Shown: positions 44,902 through 56,676 of the stretch, one piece after another
How the letters are laid out: each line of letters begins with the position of its first letter
Numbering within the stretch: position 1 is the first letter of the stretch
Position numbers and translations under genes: made by a program
The notes under the pieces: model-generated
What the model was told of the DNA's origin: nothing
Databases searched by the model: none
What the model saw: the letters and a program-made list of their open reading frames with translations, nothing else
Assembly (NCBI GenBank): GCA_003344405.1
Contig: NOWV01000013.1
Location: forward strand, 868,001-932,000
Direction of reading: 5' to 3'
DNA length: 64,000 nucleotides
From: Trichoplax sp. H2
Lineage: Eukaryota; Placozoa; Uniplacotomia; Trichoplacea

Positions 44902-47900
44902 CTATTTTGCCTTAAAAGAATTTTTCTTTGATCGCAAGAGTGAAACAACTTCAGCTCGATGATTTTGATTATGATAATCTGTTTGCTCTGGACAACCTAG
45001 TGTTTTACTGATTTCAGGAATATGTGATCTTAGAAAGGGATTGTACGATTTTTCTTCATCAATTGTGGACGGGCACTACAGAAAATAGAACGTCGAATGT
45101 AATCTTTCAAATATGCAATCCAAAATTAATCCGAGAATAGTGTAAAATAACGTACAGTTGATTCACAATTATTTCTCAACGAATCGGCCCATGTTAATTT
45201 TTCCTTCATAAGTACATTATGATCATTAGTCATCATTCATCAAGATAATCAATAGAAAATGAATTGATTACAACACCCTATGGTCATTTTAAGTGTATCC
45301 GTACTCTATGAGAGTTGTACACTAGATTGACGACAGATAATTTTAACTAAATTGCATTTGAAGACATGCATTATCAAATTTATACGATTTGTATTACTTA
45401 CAATTATGGCTTTATTGCTTGGTTCGACTGCGATAGCAAATTTTAGGTTGGAAGTAGCATATTCGTGGCCTAAACAAAATAACAATATGCGGTTATTTGA
45501 TTTCTCTAGCGTTACCAGCGCTAAAAGCGCGAATTTAGCCGACGAAGTAGTCAGAAAGGTATCACCAGTACCTGGCCAGACTAATGTTTTATCATCAAGT
45601 TCCAGCAAGCGATCCAGTGATTTTAACATCATAGCACCATTTCCCTCAAAGATACGTCCTATGCAATAACCCACATTGAACGTCAATGGAAAATAGATTA
45701 TGAAATATCAATAAAAATAATAATATCCGATGTAGAGACTACGCTGCACACAATCTGTTAGGGTTTGGTAGGACTAACACCTACCACATCCGGCCAAAAA
45801 TAAATGATCACCACTGAAAACTGAAGAAGGTTCGCCTTGTTCCTTTCGATTTAGGGTATACATAACATGACCCAATGTATGACCCGGGGTTCCAATAACA
45901 TCAAATACAAGAGTCCCAATCTATTATGACAATTAGTTAAATTATAACAATATCAATATCTCCTTTTCAAAGATACCATTTCTATTCTATACCGTAGTTG
46001 CAACTATTTTCCTTGAACGAATTCTAGGTGCACTTCTAAGAGCACCTAAGATATAGGATTTTAAGATTTTTGATTACCTTAATTGAATCTCCATCCTTTA
46101 CGAAGCTTATATCAAAAATTGGAAGTAAACCAATGTTAGAATATCACATCATTAGGTAAATTCGCATAACTTGTTACTCGCTACACAAGACAACTTATTT
46201 ACTTAGTAATTATTTATAATCAAACAATAATTTAAACAAAGTAGTGCTAGGTAAGTCGGGCTCTACTATGCACGTAATGAGAAAATATTACTCATAGTCG
46301 AGTAGAACTTTATGATAAAATATCCCTTCATAACAGAACTAGAATGAAGGTAGAAAAATAGTATGGAAAGATACAAAATGTTTTCCAATACCTACAGTAG
46401 TAATTGCAGTGTTATTAATGATCGACTTACTGAGTCAGATTGGGTACATTGTCTTCCGAATTTCCGTAAATAGCTATATCGGGATACAATTTGTGTAGGA
46501 TAGTATTACCACCACTGTGATCCCTAAAATATTTAGGAAATTGTATTTAGTTAGAAATTTTACCGTATAATACTATCTGAACATGATGATCATCTTTATG
46601 AATGCCTAATAACCTAAGTACGAAGTTGACTTAAAGTGTTTATAGTGTTAGAAATTAGTACGCAACAAAGCATCAGAAGTAATTATCTAACCAATGTCCA
46701 TGCGTGATAAGGATCGCCGCTAAATTTATATCTTCTGCTTTTAAAGCTTCCTATTAAAAGATAATGAATAAAGACAGGAGTACATAAAATGAATAGAAAT
46801 GGTGTAGTGCAGATATTAGTACAGCATACTTTACAGGCTTGGAAGCAGACAAACTTAACATTATAATATAGCAAATTTACCATGATAATTGTACTTACTT
46901 GAACAAGTCGAGGCTCGGATGGATCAACGAGTATACCCAATTTAAGATTGTGATCGATAATTAAATATGCATAGTTGTCATCAAGTATTGCGATTGGCTT
47001 TATGGTAACACCTAATTAGAAAAGAATAGCAAAATGATGTCAGACAATAAGAGTAAATTGCATTTTAGCTTCAAAAATAAAGCGCATACAACGTTAACAC
47101 AAAAATATAATTAATCTGCAATGGTGTATTAAAATTACGGAATTCAATATTAGGGTGTAAAATTGCATAGCTTTTGGTACTATGGTCGTAATGCCATTGT
47201 AAGTAGTAAACGCTTATATACTTACAACGTATAAGAATATTTGCAATAGTTAAGTACTCATAATCGTTACTTAGTCAGGATGTGGCTATTAATGTAATAA
47301 TATGATTTAGTTACCGGAATATCGATGCAGTTTAACTTTAGAATGGGAACCTTTCTGAGCTTTCGTAGCGGCTGACAAGCGATTTAAATGCAACCAACGT
47401 CCCACAAACGTTCTGGCATATAGGTAATACCTATGGACCAAATAAGATCAATTTATAGTTAAGAAGCGGCATGTACTTCTGACCATTACCACTTAGCTAC
47501 TGTATATTGGAAAAAGTTGATAATACAAAAGAAATTGGGCAAATCACTAGGACTACAAAGTTATGACGAGTACAACATGGTTAAATCCAACGCCTTTGTG
47601 TGTTTGCTGGCTATAAACGGTTTAAAAGATTTTAACTTTAAGAGAATACACGAAATTATACTACATTATTTATTGCATTAAAACGCTACTCTACTACAGT
47701 ACTCGTACATGGTTCAATCAGGTATATACAAGTATATTTATCATTAATGACGGAGCTATTACAGATTGTTTATAATTGCTACAGTAACATTTGCATATCT
47801 TAAGGCATTTTAAACAAGTCCTTGGGGAAGGAAATGTGAAATTAAACTCTCGTGCGTTCAGTAAATGAAAGAGTCTGTAGACTCTATGCGCACAAGGGCA

Positions 47901-49581
47901 CTATTGCAATTATATATTAATAGAAATGTTGAAACAAAATCACGATTATAGCAGAATGTCTGATGTCATTTGTATATGTTGTGTATGGATTAGGTCAATA
48001 TTTCGCAAATGAATTACTATTGCATAATCTTTTTATTACTCACTATTGACAGATAGATGATTACAATTAAAGTAGCGGCAAAGTGATTGCACCGTTCCTA
48101 TCGTACTCGTATATCTTCACTGTTATGATTTATAATGTGGATTACTGTACACTTTAAAGCAGACTGTCATTTCTTTGTCTGTAATCAATAAAAATAGGAA
48201 TCTTCAGCGACTGGCATGTTTAAAAAAGTATTGGTTTGTATTTGAATCTCATTTACAAGGACAAAAACTGATCAAGAATGTTATAATTACTCCATGATTA
48301 ATTGCATTGCCGTAGCACGGTGGTTGACGAGAGATCACTGTACCAATGCAAAGACCATGGCTAATTTTTAGGGGAAATTTTACGATTAAGCTTACTATGT
48401 ATTATCAAGATATAGGATACCAATACGCGTGTCATTCAAATTTTTCATTTAGTGTTTATATACAGTAAGTGGACGAATTAGACGTGTAGTCAAGATATTT
48501 TACTTTATGTTATGGGTTATCCTTGAGTGAGTTTTTTAATCATTGCAATACCATAGGAGATGAATATAGAACAAAGTAGCTACGGTACGCATCTATGGAG
48601 TGATTGCCATATCCTTGAAAGTGTAATCAATGATATCACTTTGCTTGGTATCATTGAATTGGATACTGTACAAGCATTTACTCAAAATACGTCTAATCCA
48701 TGTTTTGCATATCCGGTATAGCATGATTGTGCAGCAGAAAGTCGAGCAAAGTATCTATTCCCTTTTAACAACATTACCAATGTAAACAATCTACGACAGC
48801 AGGATGACCAAGGCAAGGACTACTAAGAGACTTCTTTTAGTAGTCCATGACCAAGGCCAGGATCACCATTCAATGGATACTTTGTATGTGAAGGGTGATG
48901 AAGAGTCAGTCAATGATGACAACGCGTGTGCAGTAACTTTAGTAACATATGTTTCTTCCTTTCTCCTTCTTTTCAACCTAGATGCTAATTAACATCCGAT
49001 TTGTTGGCTACTATTGAATTCATTAATTGACGACAACTGATCTATTTATGGATAGTCTATTCTGATAGTAAGATATCCATCAATAGTATCGGCCACGATA
49101 GTAGTGTAGAATATGTAGAAAGTCGAACTTCGTAACCGATGGTCGAATTATCGTCCATTAACGCAAGACTACAAATGATGTCGTCAAGCAATGGAACCGA
49201 TCCATGGATGACTGCAATGATTGACCTGTCGGTAGAACGAAACAATAACGAATGACGCTTGCAAACACAACCGCAACGTTAGTCACTACCAAAACAGCCG
49301 ATTGTACAATCTTTATCCAATAAGATCCATCTATCGTGTATTCATTTCTACTGGCATCCATGGATGATGGACTACTTACAAGACGGCAAACATCGGATCG
49401 TAACCAAATCGTTTAGCGCTGGCTAAAGCAACCACAACAATGGCGCTGATAGATAATAAGAAGAACATTGCTGATAGTATGGTACGGTACAATAGCAATA
49501 GAATGACTGCGACGGGGAAAAGGCCCAATGTATCAACGACTGACAACTGTGGAACAAGTGCAAGACGGCTCAACGTTTTCC
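44902..49581 (-). CDS. PNKD-like metallo-beta-lactamase-fold hydrolase, membrane-anchored; 5' end not found
   Basis: Relative of glyoxalase II, closest by motif to PNKD. Exons 5' to 3': 49380-49581, 47315-47430, 46899-47011, 46692-46750, 46431-46523, 46078-46105, 45785-45920, 45572-45658, 45402-45469, 45156-45203, 44902-45075. All phases agree, giving 374 residues plus an unknown beginning. The first exon shown has two hydrophobic segments, then YDPMFAVLYYLYARTFVG, matching the PNKD stretch before its hydrolase domain. The metal site is THGHWDHSGG; later ligands are in GTPGHTLGH and GHEYA. LFLAGCGRIFEG and PSTIDEEKSYNPFLR are also typical. The 49380-49581 exon starts in phase 1 and has no ATG, so at least one more 5' exon is needed. 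The 1.9-kb intron after it is the longest. The plus-strand frame at 45352-45669 is a shadow. Confidence 0.9.
48808..48870. repeat. Short inverted repeat in a PNKD intron
   Basis: GGACTACTAA and TTAGTAGTCC face each other about ten bases apart, flanked by direct copies of GACCAAGGC on both sides. The TTTAGTAGTCC end also occurs near 31634 and 40896, and a related TTGAGTAGTCC at the edge of the 32.1-kb palindrome. Confidence 0.6.
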
Positions 49582-49946
49582 CTGGTTAGTAGACGACATT
49601 GGTAGTAATAATATCTTTTGCTAGCGCTCTTGCCTGTTCCACGGACTGCACAGTGTACAGTACAGGACGGTGAATACTGGTCGTCGTTCACACTTCACAG
49701 TGTTTTGGCGTCGTCATGTCCGCCAACGTTGACGTTACAGTACAGTACATTGCATTGTACGTACAATCGTGTATGTACTGTACAGTATGTGTATAGAACA
49801 TGTCATGTACAGTATACTGTACGTACTGTACTGTACGCACTGGACTGTATCTAGCGTAAAAGTCATGTTCGGATGGAATATTGAAGAACTGCTACTACGC
49901 ATGCTTAGCTAGATCAATAGAATACATGTAGACTAGTAGAATAGAG

Positions 49947-49947
<1 letters not shown>

Positions 49948-49978
<31 letters not shown>
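49948..49978. repeat. (AT)n microsatellite
   Basis: A TA dinucleotide run of about 31 bases. Confidence 0.95.
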
Positions 49979-49994
49979 ACATATAATATAATAT

Positions 49995-50760
49995 GGTCAA
50001 TCCCAGAGGTATGACAATTCTAGGATTGACTATTCTATACAGCAATTAATCAAGACGCACATAATCAATCAAATTTTAAATGAGTGAAATATTTTATTCA
50101 ATCAATCATTCAAAGTATCATGAGCTAGAACGATATGGTCTATCCCCGAGCTATGGCAATCCAACCATGGACTATCCAAGTAATCAATCAATAAGCGCTT
50201 AATAAATCAAATTTTAACTTGGTGAAATATTTTATTAAATCGATCAACGTCTTATGAGCTAGAACGACATGGCCAATCCCCGAGGTATGGCAATTGCCTA
50301 GTAATCAATCAATAAGCGCATAATAAATCAAACTTTAAATGAGTGAAACAATTTATTAAATCGATCACTCAAAGTATCATGAGCTATGCTAATCCAACGA
50401 TTGACTATCCAAGTAATGAATCATTAAGCGCATAATAAATCAAATTTTAACTTAGTGAAATATTTTATTAAATCGATCATCCAAATATCATGAGCCAGAA
50501 TGACATGGCCAATCCCGAGATATGACTATCTTAGGATTGACCATCCAATTCTAGGATCGCCAAAATTTCGAGGTTGACTTGCAATGCCTTTAGGGGTTGA
50601 CTTTGGGAGCTAGTGGCGAATGGTAAGGCCTATATACGGTACATAAGCGTATAGTAACCTATATATGGTATATAAGGGTATAGTAATTAACTAATACGCG
50701 CATAATAAATTTTAAGTGGGTGAAAATTTAAATAAATCGATTCAAAGTATCGTCAGCTAG
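49995..50760. repeat. Tandem array, ~115-140-bp units
   Basis: Four full units start near 49995, 50136, 50271 and 50386, with partial ones to about 50760. Each has the order GGCCAATCCCCGAGGTATGG, AATCAATCAATAAGCGCATA, ATAAATCAAATTTTAA, GTGAAATATTTTATTAAATC, ATCATGAGCTAGAAYGAYAT. It is non-coding. Confidence 0.85.
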
Positions 50761-52534
50761 TAAAAGGACGATTAATTATCAGAAATTCCATTCACACACC
50801 TTGGTACAAACGCATTATTCATTCCATCGTTAAAGGCTATACTATTCTGTATATATGAATGAATAAATTGCTATACTACCATAGAATTGATGGCTATCAT
50901 GAAAGGACGAAAAGCATGATCTAGCAAGATTAATACCAAACCAACGATGCAATTTACGATTTATTTCTCACGTTCAAGGCTACAAGATATTATGAATGAA
51001 CAGTATATAAACGATGATATGGTTGGCAAGATGGGCATGCAATAGGATATCCACACTAAATATGAACAACTATGAAACTCATGGTTTGTTTCTTACGTTA
51101 AAAGCAACAAGACTTCGGCGTGCATGAATGAATAAATTGCTATGGTATGATACCGTAAGCATAGTCCGCCAAGATGTACATCCTCAATATCTAATAGGAG
51201 TCCATCATGAAAATTTTATCATTTATTTCTCGCGTCAAAGGCTTACATAGGAGTACTTATTCATGGACTACGCCGTACATTGAGTGTACAAGTGTAGTGT
51301 GTATTGCTTACACAATTACCTTCTAGTAGTCTATTATACAAGTTGCACTAGCTTTTATACAGTATTGCAACTCTCGTGACACAATAATGATATAATCGAT
51401 GATTTAAAATCCAATTTATTCTTATTATATGCGTATAAAGTAATCTTGAGATAAGTTTAGCCACTCACACCTAATATCAAGAGTCTAACGAAAATCCTAT
51501 CCGATTACTGCTAGTCACAGCTAAAAATCCATTTCATAATACGTAGTCTAGGACAAATTGAACTATTATTTTTGGCTAGGTAGAAGGGAAACGAGAAACT
51601 ACAATACATATAATGATCAAAAGATTAAATGCTTCTTGCATTAATAAATAAAGCAAGAAAAATCAAACACCAAAAAGGCAAGAAAAAATTCATTCGTGGG
51701 GTTTTTCCAATTTCATAAATAAATATCAACCTATGCGTAAATAGCCTGATAATGAGATAGAACATCAAATGCTGTACCCTTAATTAATATATATCACACG
51801 ATGGAAGTAGCACAACTACTTCTACGTGATGAAGCTAAAAGTACCATTAATTAATTGAAACTCTCTTGAATAGTAACTAAGCCAAGTCCAAGTAGCAATG
51901 AATTATCATTAGAAGAAATAACGTTCAGGAACTCATATTTAGTAAATGAATTGTAAAAGTAATATAGAAAAGTTATAAAATAGATTTTAACAGTGTGACT
52001 GAGTAACATACCATACAATAGAAATCAATCCAAACACATGGCTTAGCGAAATTGCAGCAGTACCCAAGTAATAATACATATAAGTAATAGGTCAGTAATA
52101 TAATATTTTAAAAGATGATGTATCAAAATAGACATTGTTAGAATAAGTAAAAAGTGCCATACAAAGTGGTAAACAACATGATCATCGTACTACGTTATGA
52201 TGCTATATTAGAGTACCATTTTTTAATAGCATGTCAATAGTGCTAAAAGTAAAACTTGATTTAGGCCGTTATTCTTTTACAAAATTATTAATTACAAGAC
52301 GCCAAGCCTTAACTTAGACTGAAATACAGTATAAGATAACGGAGATCAACACTATCGTATAGATTAGCTCAACCTATACGTAGCATTTCGTCTATATCAA
52401 TGAGGAATATGGCTATATACTGTATATATAGGAGTAAGATATGCCCTATATATCTATTGACAACCATCTTATAATTAAAGCCTTAGATTAGCCCCAAGGA
52501 TCTTGTGTAAATAATAAACCAGCAGAATAGGATA

Positions 52535-55500
52535 TTATATACTAATTGAATTGGGGATGTGCATCGGATTCAAGTAGGCATAAGGTGGATTTCTAGTTTC
52601 GTTTCTTTTGGTATTCTCTTCTGAGATTTTCTCCAGTTCTTCACGAAATCTATTAAAACAAATACCAGCAAGAATTAAATACAATCCGATTATAAAATAG
52701 ATAAAAATGTAAAATCGAATTTATCGATGATATCCAGCAATATATGCCAATGATTTTATTGTACCATCGTAATTCCGACAAAAATGTAGTATAGTAATAT
52801 TGGTTGCTTACTGTTTCACTGCTGCAGTTCCTATTGGATCAAATATATAATCGACTTCAAAGTCGCCTAACGCATTCGTTCCACGGTCACTAAGAATTCT
52901 ACCAACGACCATGATGTCTAAAGTCATCGCTTTATGAGGTAAATGCTTGATGATATCTGCTTCAGTAATGGGATCCTACAGCGAATAATAAGCATGGAAT
53001 CATTATAAATACATCATGTATATTTATACCGTATATTCTGATGTTTCGCATATTTTTAGTACCAATGATAAATTACAGTAATCACGTGTTGTTGTTCCTA
53101 TCTTGCATACTAGTAAGACTAAATTTTTCATTAATATCTATCAACCTACAATATTTTATACTTTTTAGAATTATCGGTGAAATTGATCGCTTTCGTATTT
53201 AATACTAAAATGCGAATAGGTAAACTAGCACAATCTTAATTGTTGTATAACTTTCATTAGCTGTAAATACCAGAAACATTTTAATATTTACTTTATCCCG
53301 TGACCAATTTAGACAAGCTGTAATATAAAATTTCTACAAAAACTATCAATACAATAACTTTTAGAACAATGAAAAACATACCTTATTTCGCGGTGCTTTT
53401 CCTCTCATAAATGATGGATAATTTGGTGGGAAAGCATATTCGTCATATTGAGCAAAGTTAGCTGCTGCATGACCAACGCTGCTAATAAACACGAACGATG
53501 TAAACGTATCGATAATTTGTTGCCTTGTTTGAAATTTGCCGTCACCAGGAATTCCTTTAATATTACAACCATTAGGATAAGGAGATACGAGTGCTTTGGA
53601 AAATTCCTGTAGTTCCCAATCATCTTCAATGGCCTTTTCATTCTCATAGTGGCCTTCGACAAATCTAGTAACGTAATTCTTGATACAATACCAGATAGGC
53701 AATGCGTCATCTCGATAAGGATAATATGGCAATACTTCAGGGTCATCAACCTATATCAATTAAAGATTTTAATATCAATATTTCTAGGTTATTTGTAAAA
53801 TTATTAAAGTTATCAATAGTATATTTATGAAATGATAATTGGTAGCTCAATAAGTAGCGTGAATAACTTTTCTGAGCTAAGTGAATTAAATCACCGTCTT
53901 AAACCTACCTGACGCATTTTTAGTTCTTCTGGTAGAGTGCCATCACGATCTAATCGCCAGCTTTGGAATCGTTTAGCGGTAATGCTCAGCATTCCACCCG
54001 CACCGGCTGTCATAACTTGATCTACCCAGCCACCAGGTGCTACCAATTTATTGAGTGCACGACTATTTCATAACGGTTAAAGAAAAATTGAGTATACCAG
54101 GTAGTCATTTCGATCGAACAGAGTGTTATAGTAGTTTTAGTCTATACAATTATTATTCAGGCGATAGTGAAAGGCATTACCTATTGATAGCAATAAGGAA
54201 AAGGAAATGAGGTGCAATCAGGCGGTATAGAGGATGAGACATGCTTAGTGTACGATTAGCAGCAACTGCAACGGATTCCATAATCAAGTGTGTAAAGCCT
54301 AAATTGAAATGAATTTAAAAATGAGTACGAGATAAACTTCAATGAATGCGCAAAAATGATAATTCTAGTATATAGCAACATAATCCATCTGTGGTAGACC
54401 AGCAGTGTACTTGTATTTTATCGTAGATTGAGAAGAATGAATTTTAAACCTAGGTGGAACAGACCTAAATGGGTACTGCCTTGATGAAATAGAGAATCGG
54501 CGTTGTTGTAATACATTTTGGCCAACATCCAGACATACTTATGATCACTAGGTAGAAAAACCTACGGCACAATTCAAAATAATGTTAATAATGGAAAGAC
54601 GTTGATAGAATGCTATCCTACGCTTTAATAGGATAATAGCTAATAGATTAAACTGTTTTCTTACAGGATTGGGACAGTCTTCGGTGGTTTTCGCAAATAA
54701 TTGGATAGCGATTGGCGACAAATCATTTTCTTTATTTAAGAAGAAAAGAGCGTAAGGATTTACCAGCTAGAAAAATAATCAAAAATTAAGGCGATGTCAA
54801 TTTGTTAGTACAGGACATGTATTAGACAAGTGGAAAGGTTAAAGTATGCCTTATATCTCTATTTTTAAATAATTGTACACAAGTATCAATCATGCAAGCG
54901 ATGTTCTTTCTCATGGAAAAGAGCATTATTTGTTTATAACTCTAAATCGCTAACCTCTTTCTCCACTGGAATACCCATGAGTGGTACGTCTTCTAGCATT
55001 GTCAAGTCACAAATGAACAATTTTTTCTTGGCGAGAGCTTCATCTAAGGTGAAACCTTCCAAGAATGGGCTAACCATCTCGTTGGTCACTTTAAAACTAA
55101 CAAATACGTAGAAAATCTTGTTACAAATTCTATAATCCTCGAAGTTGCCTTAAATCCTTGAAAGTAATCCTATTTGAACGATGATTTTATTGCAACTTAC
55201 TTTGATGGAATTTCAGTACACAACTTCACTAAGACTGGATTAACCCCTTGGACGCGCTGTTTACCGAAATAGTTATCTTCTTTCCATCTGTACATGCCCT
55301 AATAAGTAAAAAATAGAAATTAAAAATTGAATCTATATCATTTGTGATTGTCAAACCGTAATTAGGTATTAATGTAAGAAGATTTAGGGCAATCATCAAT
55401 GAAAATATAACATAAATTAAACGACAATTGTCCATTCTTTCTATTTTACCATAGGAATATCAAGACTGGTTCCTTTCTTATAGATGTTACCAAGATCTTT

Positions 55501-56676
55501 TAGTGACGACCATGTGTCGCTAGTAAGCCTTCTCATTTTACTCTTAATCAGGAGTATACCTTTGGTTCGAACGATATCCCACTATATCCGAAAAATAATA
55601 CCAGAAATGGCAAAAACTACCCTTAGATTTACGCATTTAAATCTATGAAATAGCAGTAGTTTGTACCTTTTAACCCTTTTTACTCGTTGATATGTGAAGG
55701 TAAAACGTATATATTAAACTACCAGAATGAAAAGCTAGCACTAAATTCTTAGTCAACGCTTTGAACTTACCTTGTAGTCGTTACTAAACATTTCATCACT
55801 TGGTAACTCTTTAATCTACGGTTAAAATAGCAAGGGTAAACAAATACGTGAAATAGTGAGTTATCCAGTACAATAATTGTATTACTTTAGTTGAAAAATC
55901 AAATTATAATGGTAACTTTAAAAAGTTGTTTTATAACTACTACTTTCTTTACATTAGTTTTACGAACTAGGGACAAATTATATTTATATATGAAAAGTTA
56001 CGCGCATATTTAACAAATCCAACTATTATTCTTTTTTTCTATCACTTTCAATAGACTACAGAACCGGTATAAATTAATTTAATCTTTTTTCAATTTGAAT
56101 TTATTTTCGATTTTAAGGAGTTTCTTACATGATTCTACTCTATTTTTAAAAGCGTGCTTGTTGTCTTATTTAACGTTGCAGTACCTGTACGGGGATACCA
56201 GGCGATTTCTGATCAAGTGTGTAATACATCCGTTTTTCCAATATTTCTTGTTTACGGGTCTCGGATGCCACATCATTCTGAGGTAGGCAGCAGTCCCACT
56301 TTTGAATTTTCAAAAGTCCATCTGCTTTTACCCAACGATTGACTGGGAAATAGATTGGTGTCGGCTCAACACCAGGTTGATTGGGTATGATCCAAACACG
56401 GTCACAAAACCAACTATCGCCAAATCCTTTCGTATCACGACTTAATTCAATAAATTCAATTTCGCCTAAGTCAGGCACATTGGAGACAGGAAATTTATCG
56501 GTCCGACCTTGTTCGAAATCATTTCGCCATTTACAATCAAGGAAAATTTTACGTGACTTCTTTCCCTCCTTGTCGATGAGTGCAATATAGATATTGGCAT
56601 CAGTACCAGCACCTTTGCGATCGCCAGTTTTAATGAAAATAAGGTAATCTGCTTTCATGGATGTACAATTTCCCAT
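52535..56676 (-). CDS. Animal lipoxygenase with PLAT domain, complete, 12 exons
   Basis: Non-heme iron dioxygenase adding oxygen to polyunsaturated fatty acids. Exons 5' to 3': 56185-56676, 55771-55815, 55450-55581, 55201-55298, 54955-55096, 54665-54766, 54465-54561, 54181-54298, 53909-54062, 53382-53750, 52812-52975, 52535-52649. Phases all agree: 2028 bp, 675 residues, about the length of human 5-lipoxygenase. The PLAT/C2-like domain covers about residues 9-120. Iron ligands are His368 and His373 (THLGFTH), His554 and Asn558 (GHAAANFAQY) and the terminal Ile675 (NSISI). The protein begins MGNCTS, which fits N-myristoylation (Gly2, Ser6) with a nearby cysteine for palmitoylation. Positional and stereo specificity cannot be read from the sequence alone. 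No allene-oxide-synthase-type domain is fused or adjacent. Confidence 0.95.

Larger units (their letters stand above)
49582..52534. other. Intergenic, repeat-rich
   Basis: I found no gene, although the missing first PNKD exon should lie at the left end. From about 49640 to 49860 the sequence is unusually dense in TACTGTA/TACAGTA and GTAC palindromes. An (AT)n run and a tandem array follow. Between about 50860 and 51260 a diverged ~130-bp segment containing ATTTATTTCTCACGTT-like and GAATGAATAAATTGCTAT motifs recurs three times. From 51261 to 52534 I see nothing. Confidence 0.5.

Noticed and set aside
45352-45669. 105-codon plus-strand frame with a signal-peptide-like start
   Set aside because: It lies opposite two PNKD exons and an intron whose motifs and splice sites are clear.
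48804-49361. Open frames on both strands in the PNKD long intron
   Set aside because: The minus-strand frame after 49380 follows a strong GTAAGT donor and is best read as intron. The plus-strand one crosses a short inverted repeat.
56095-56590. Plus-strand frames opposite the lipoxygenase first exon
   Set aside because: They are shadows of the PLAT-domain exon, which has family motifs and correct splicing.
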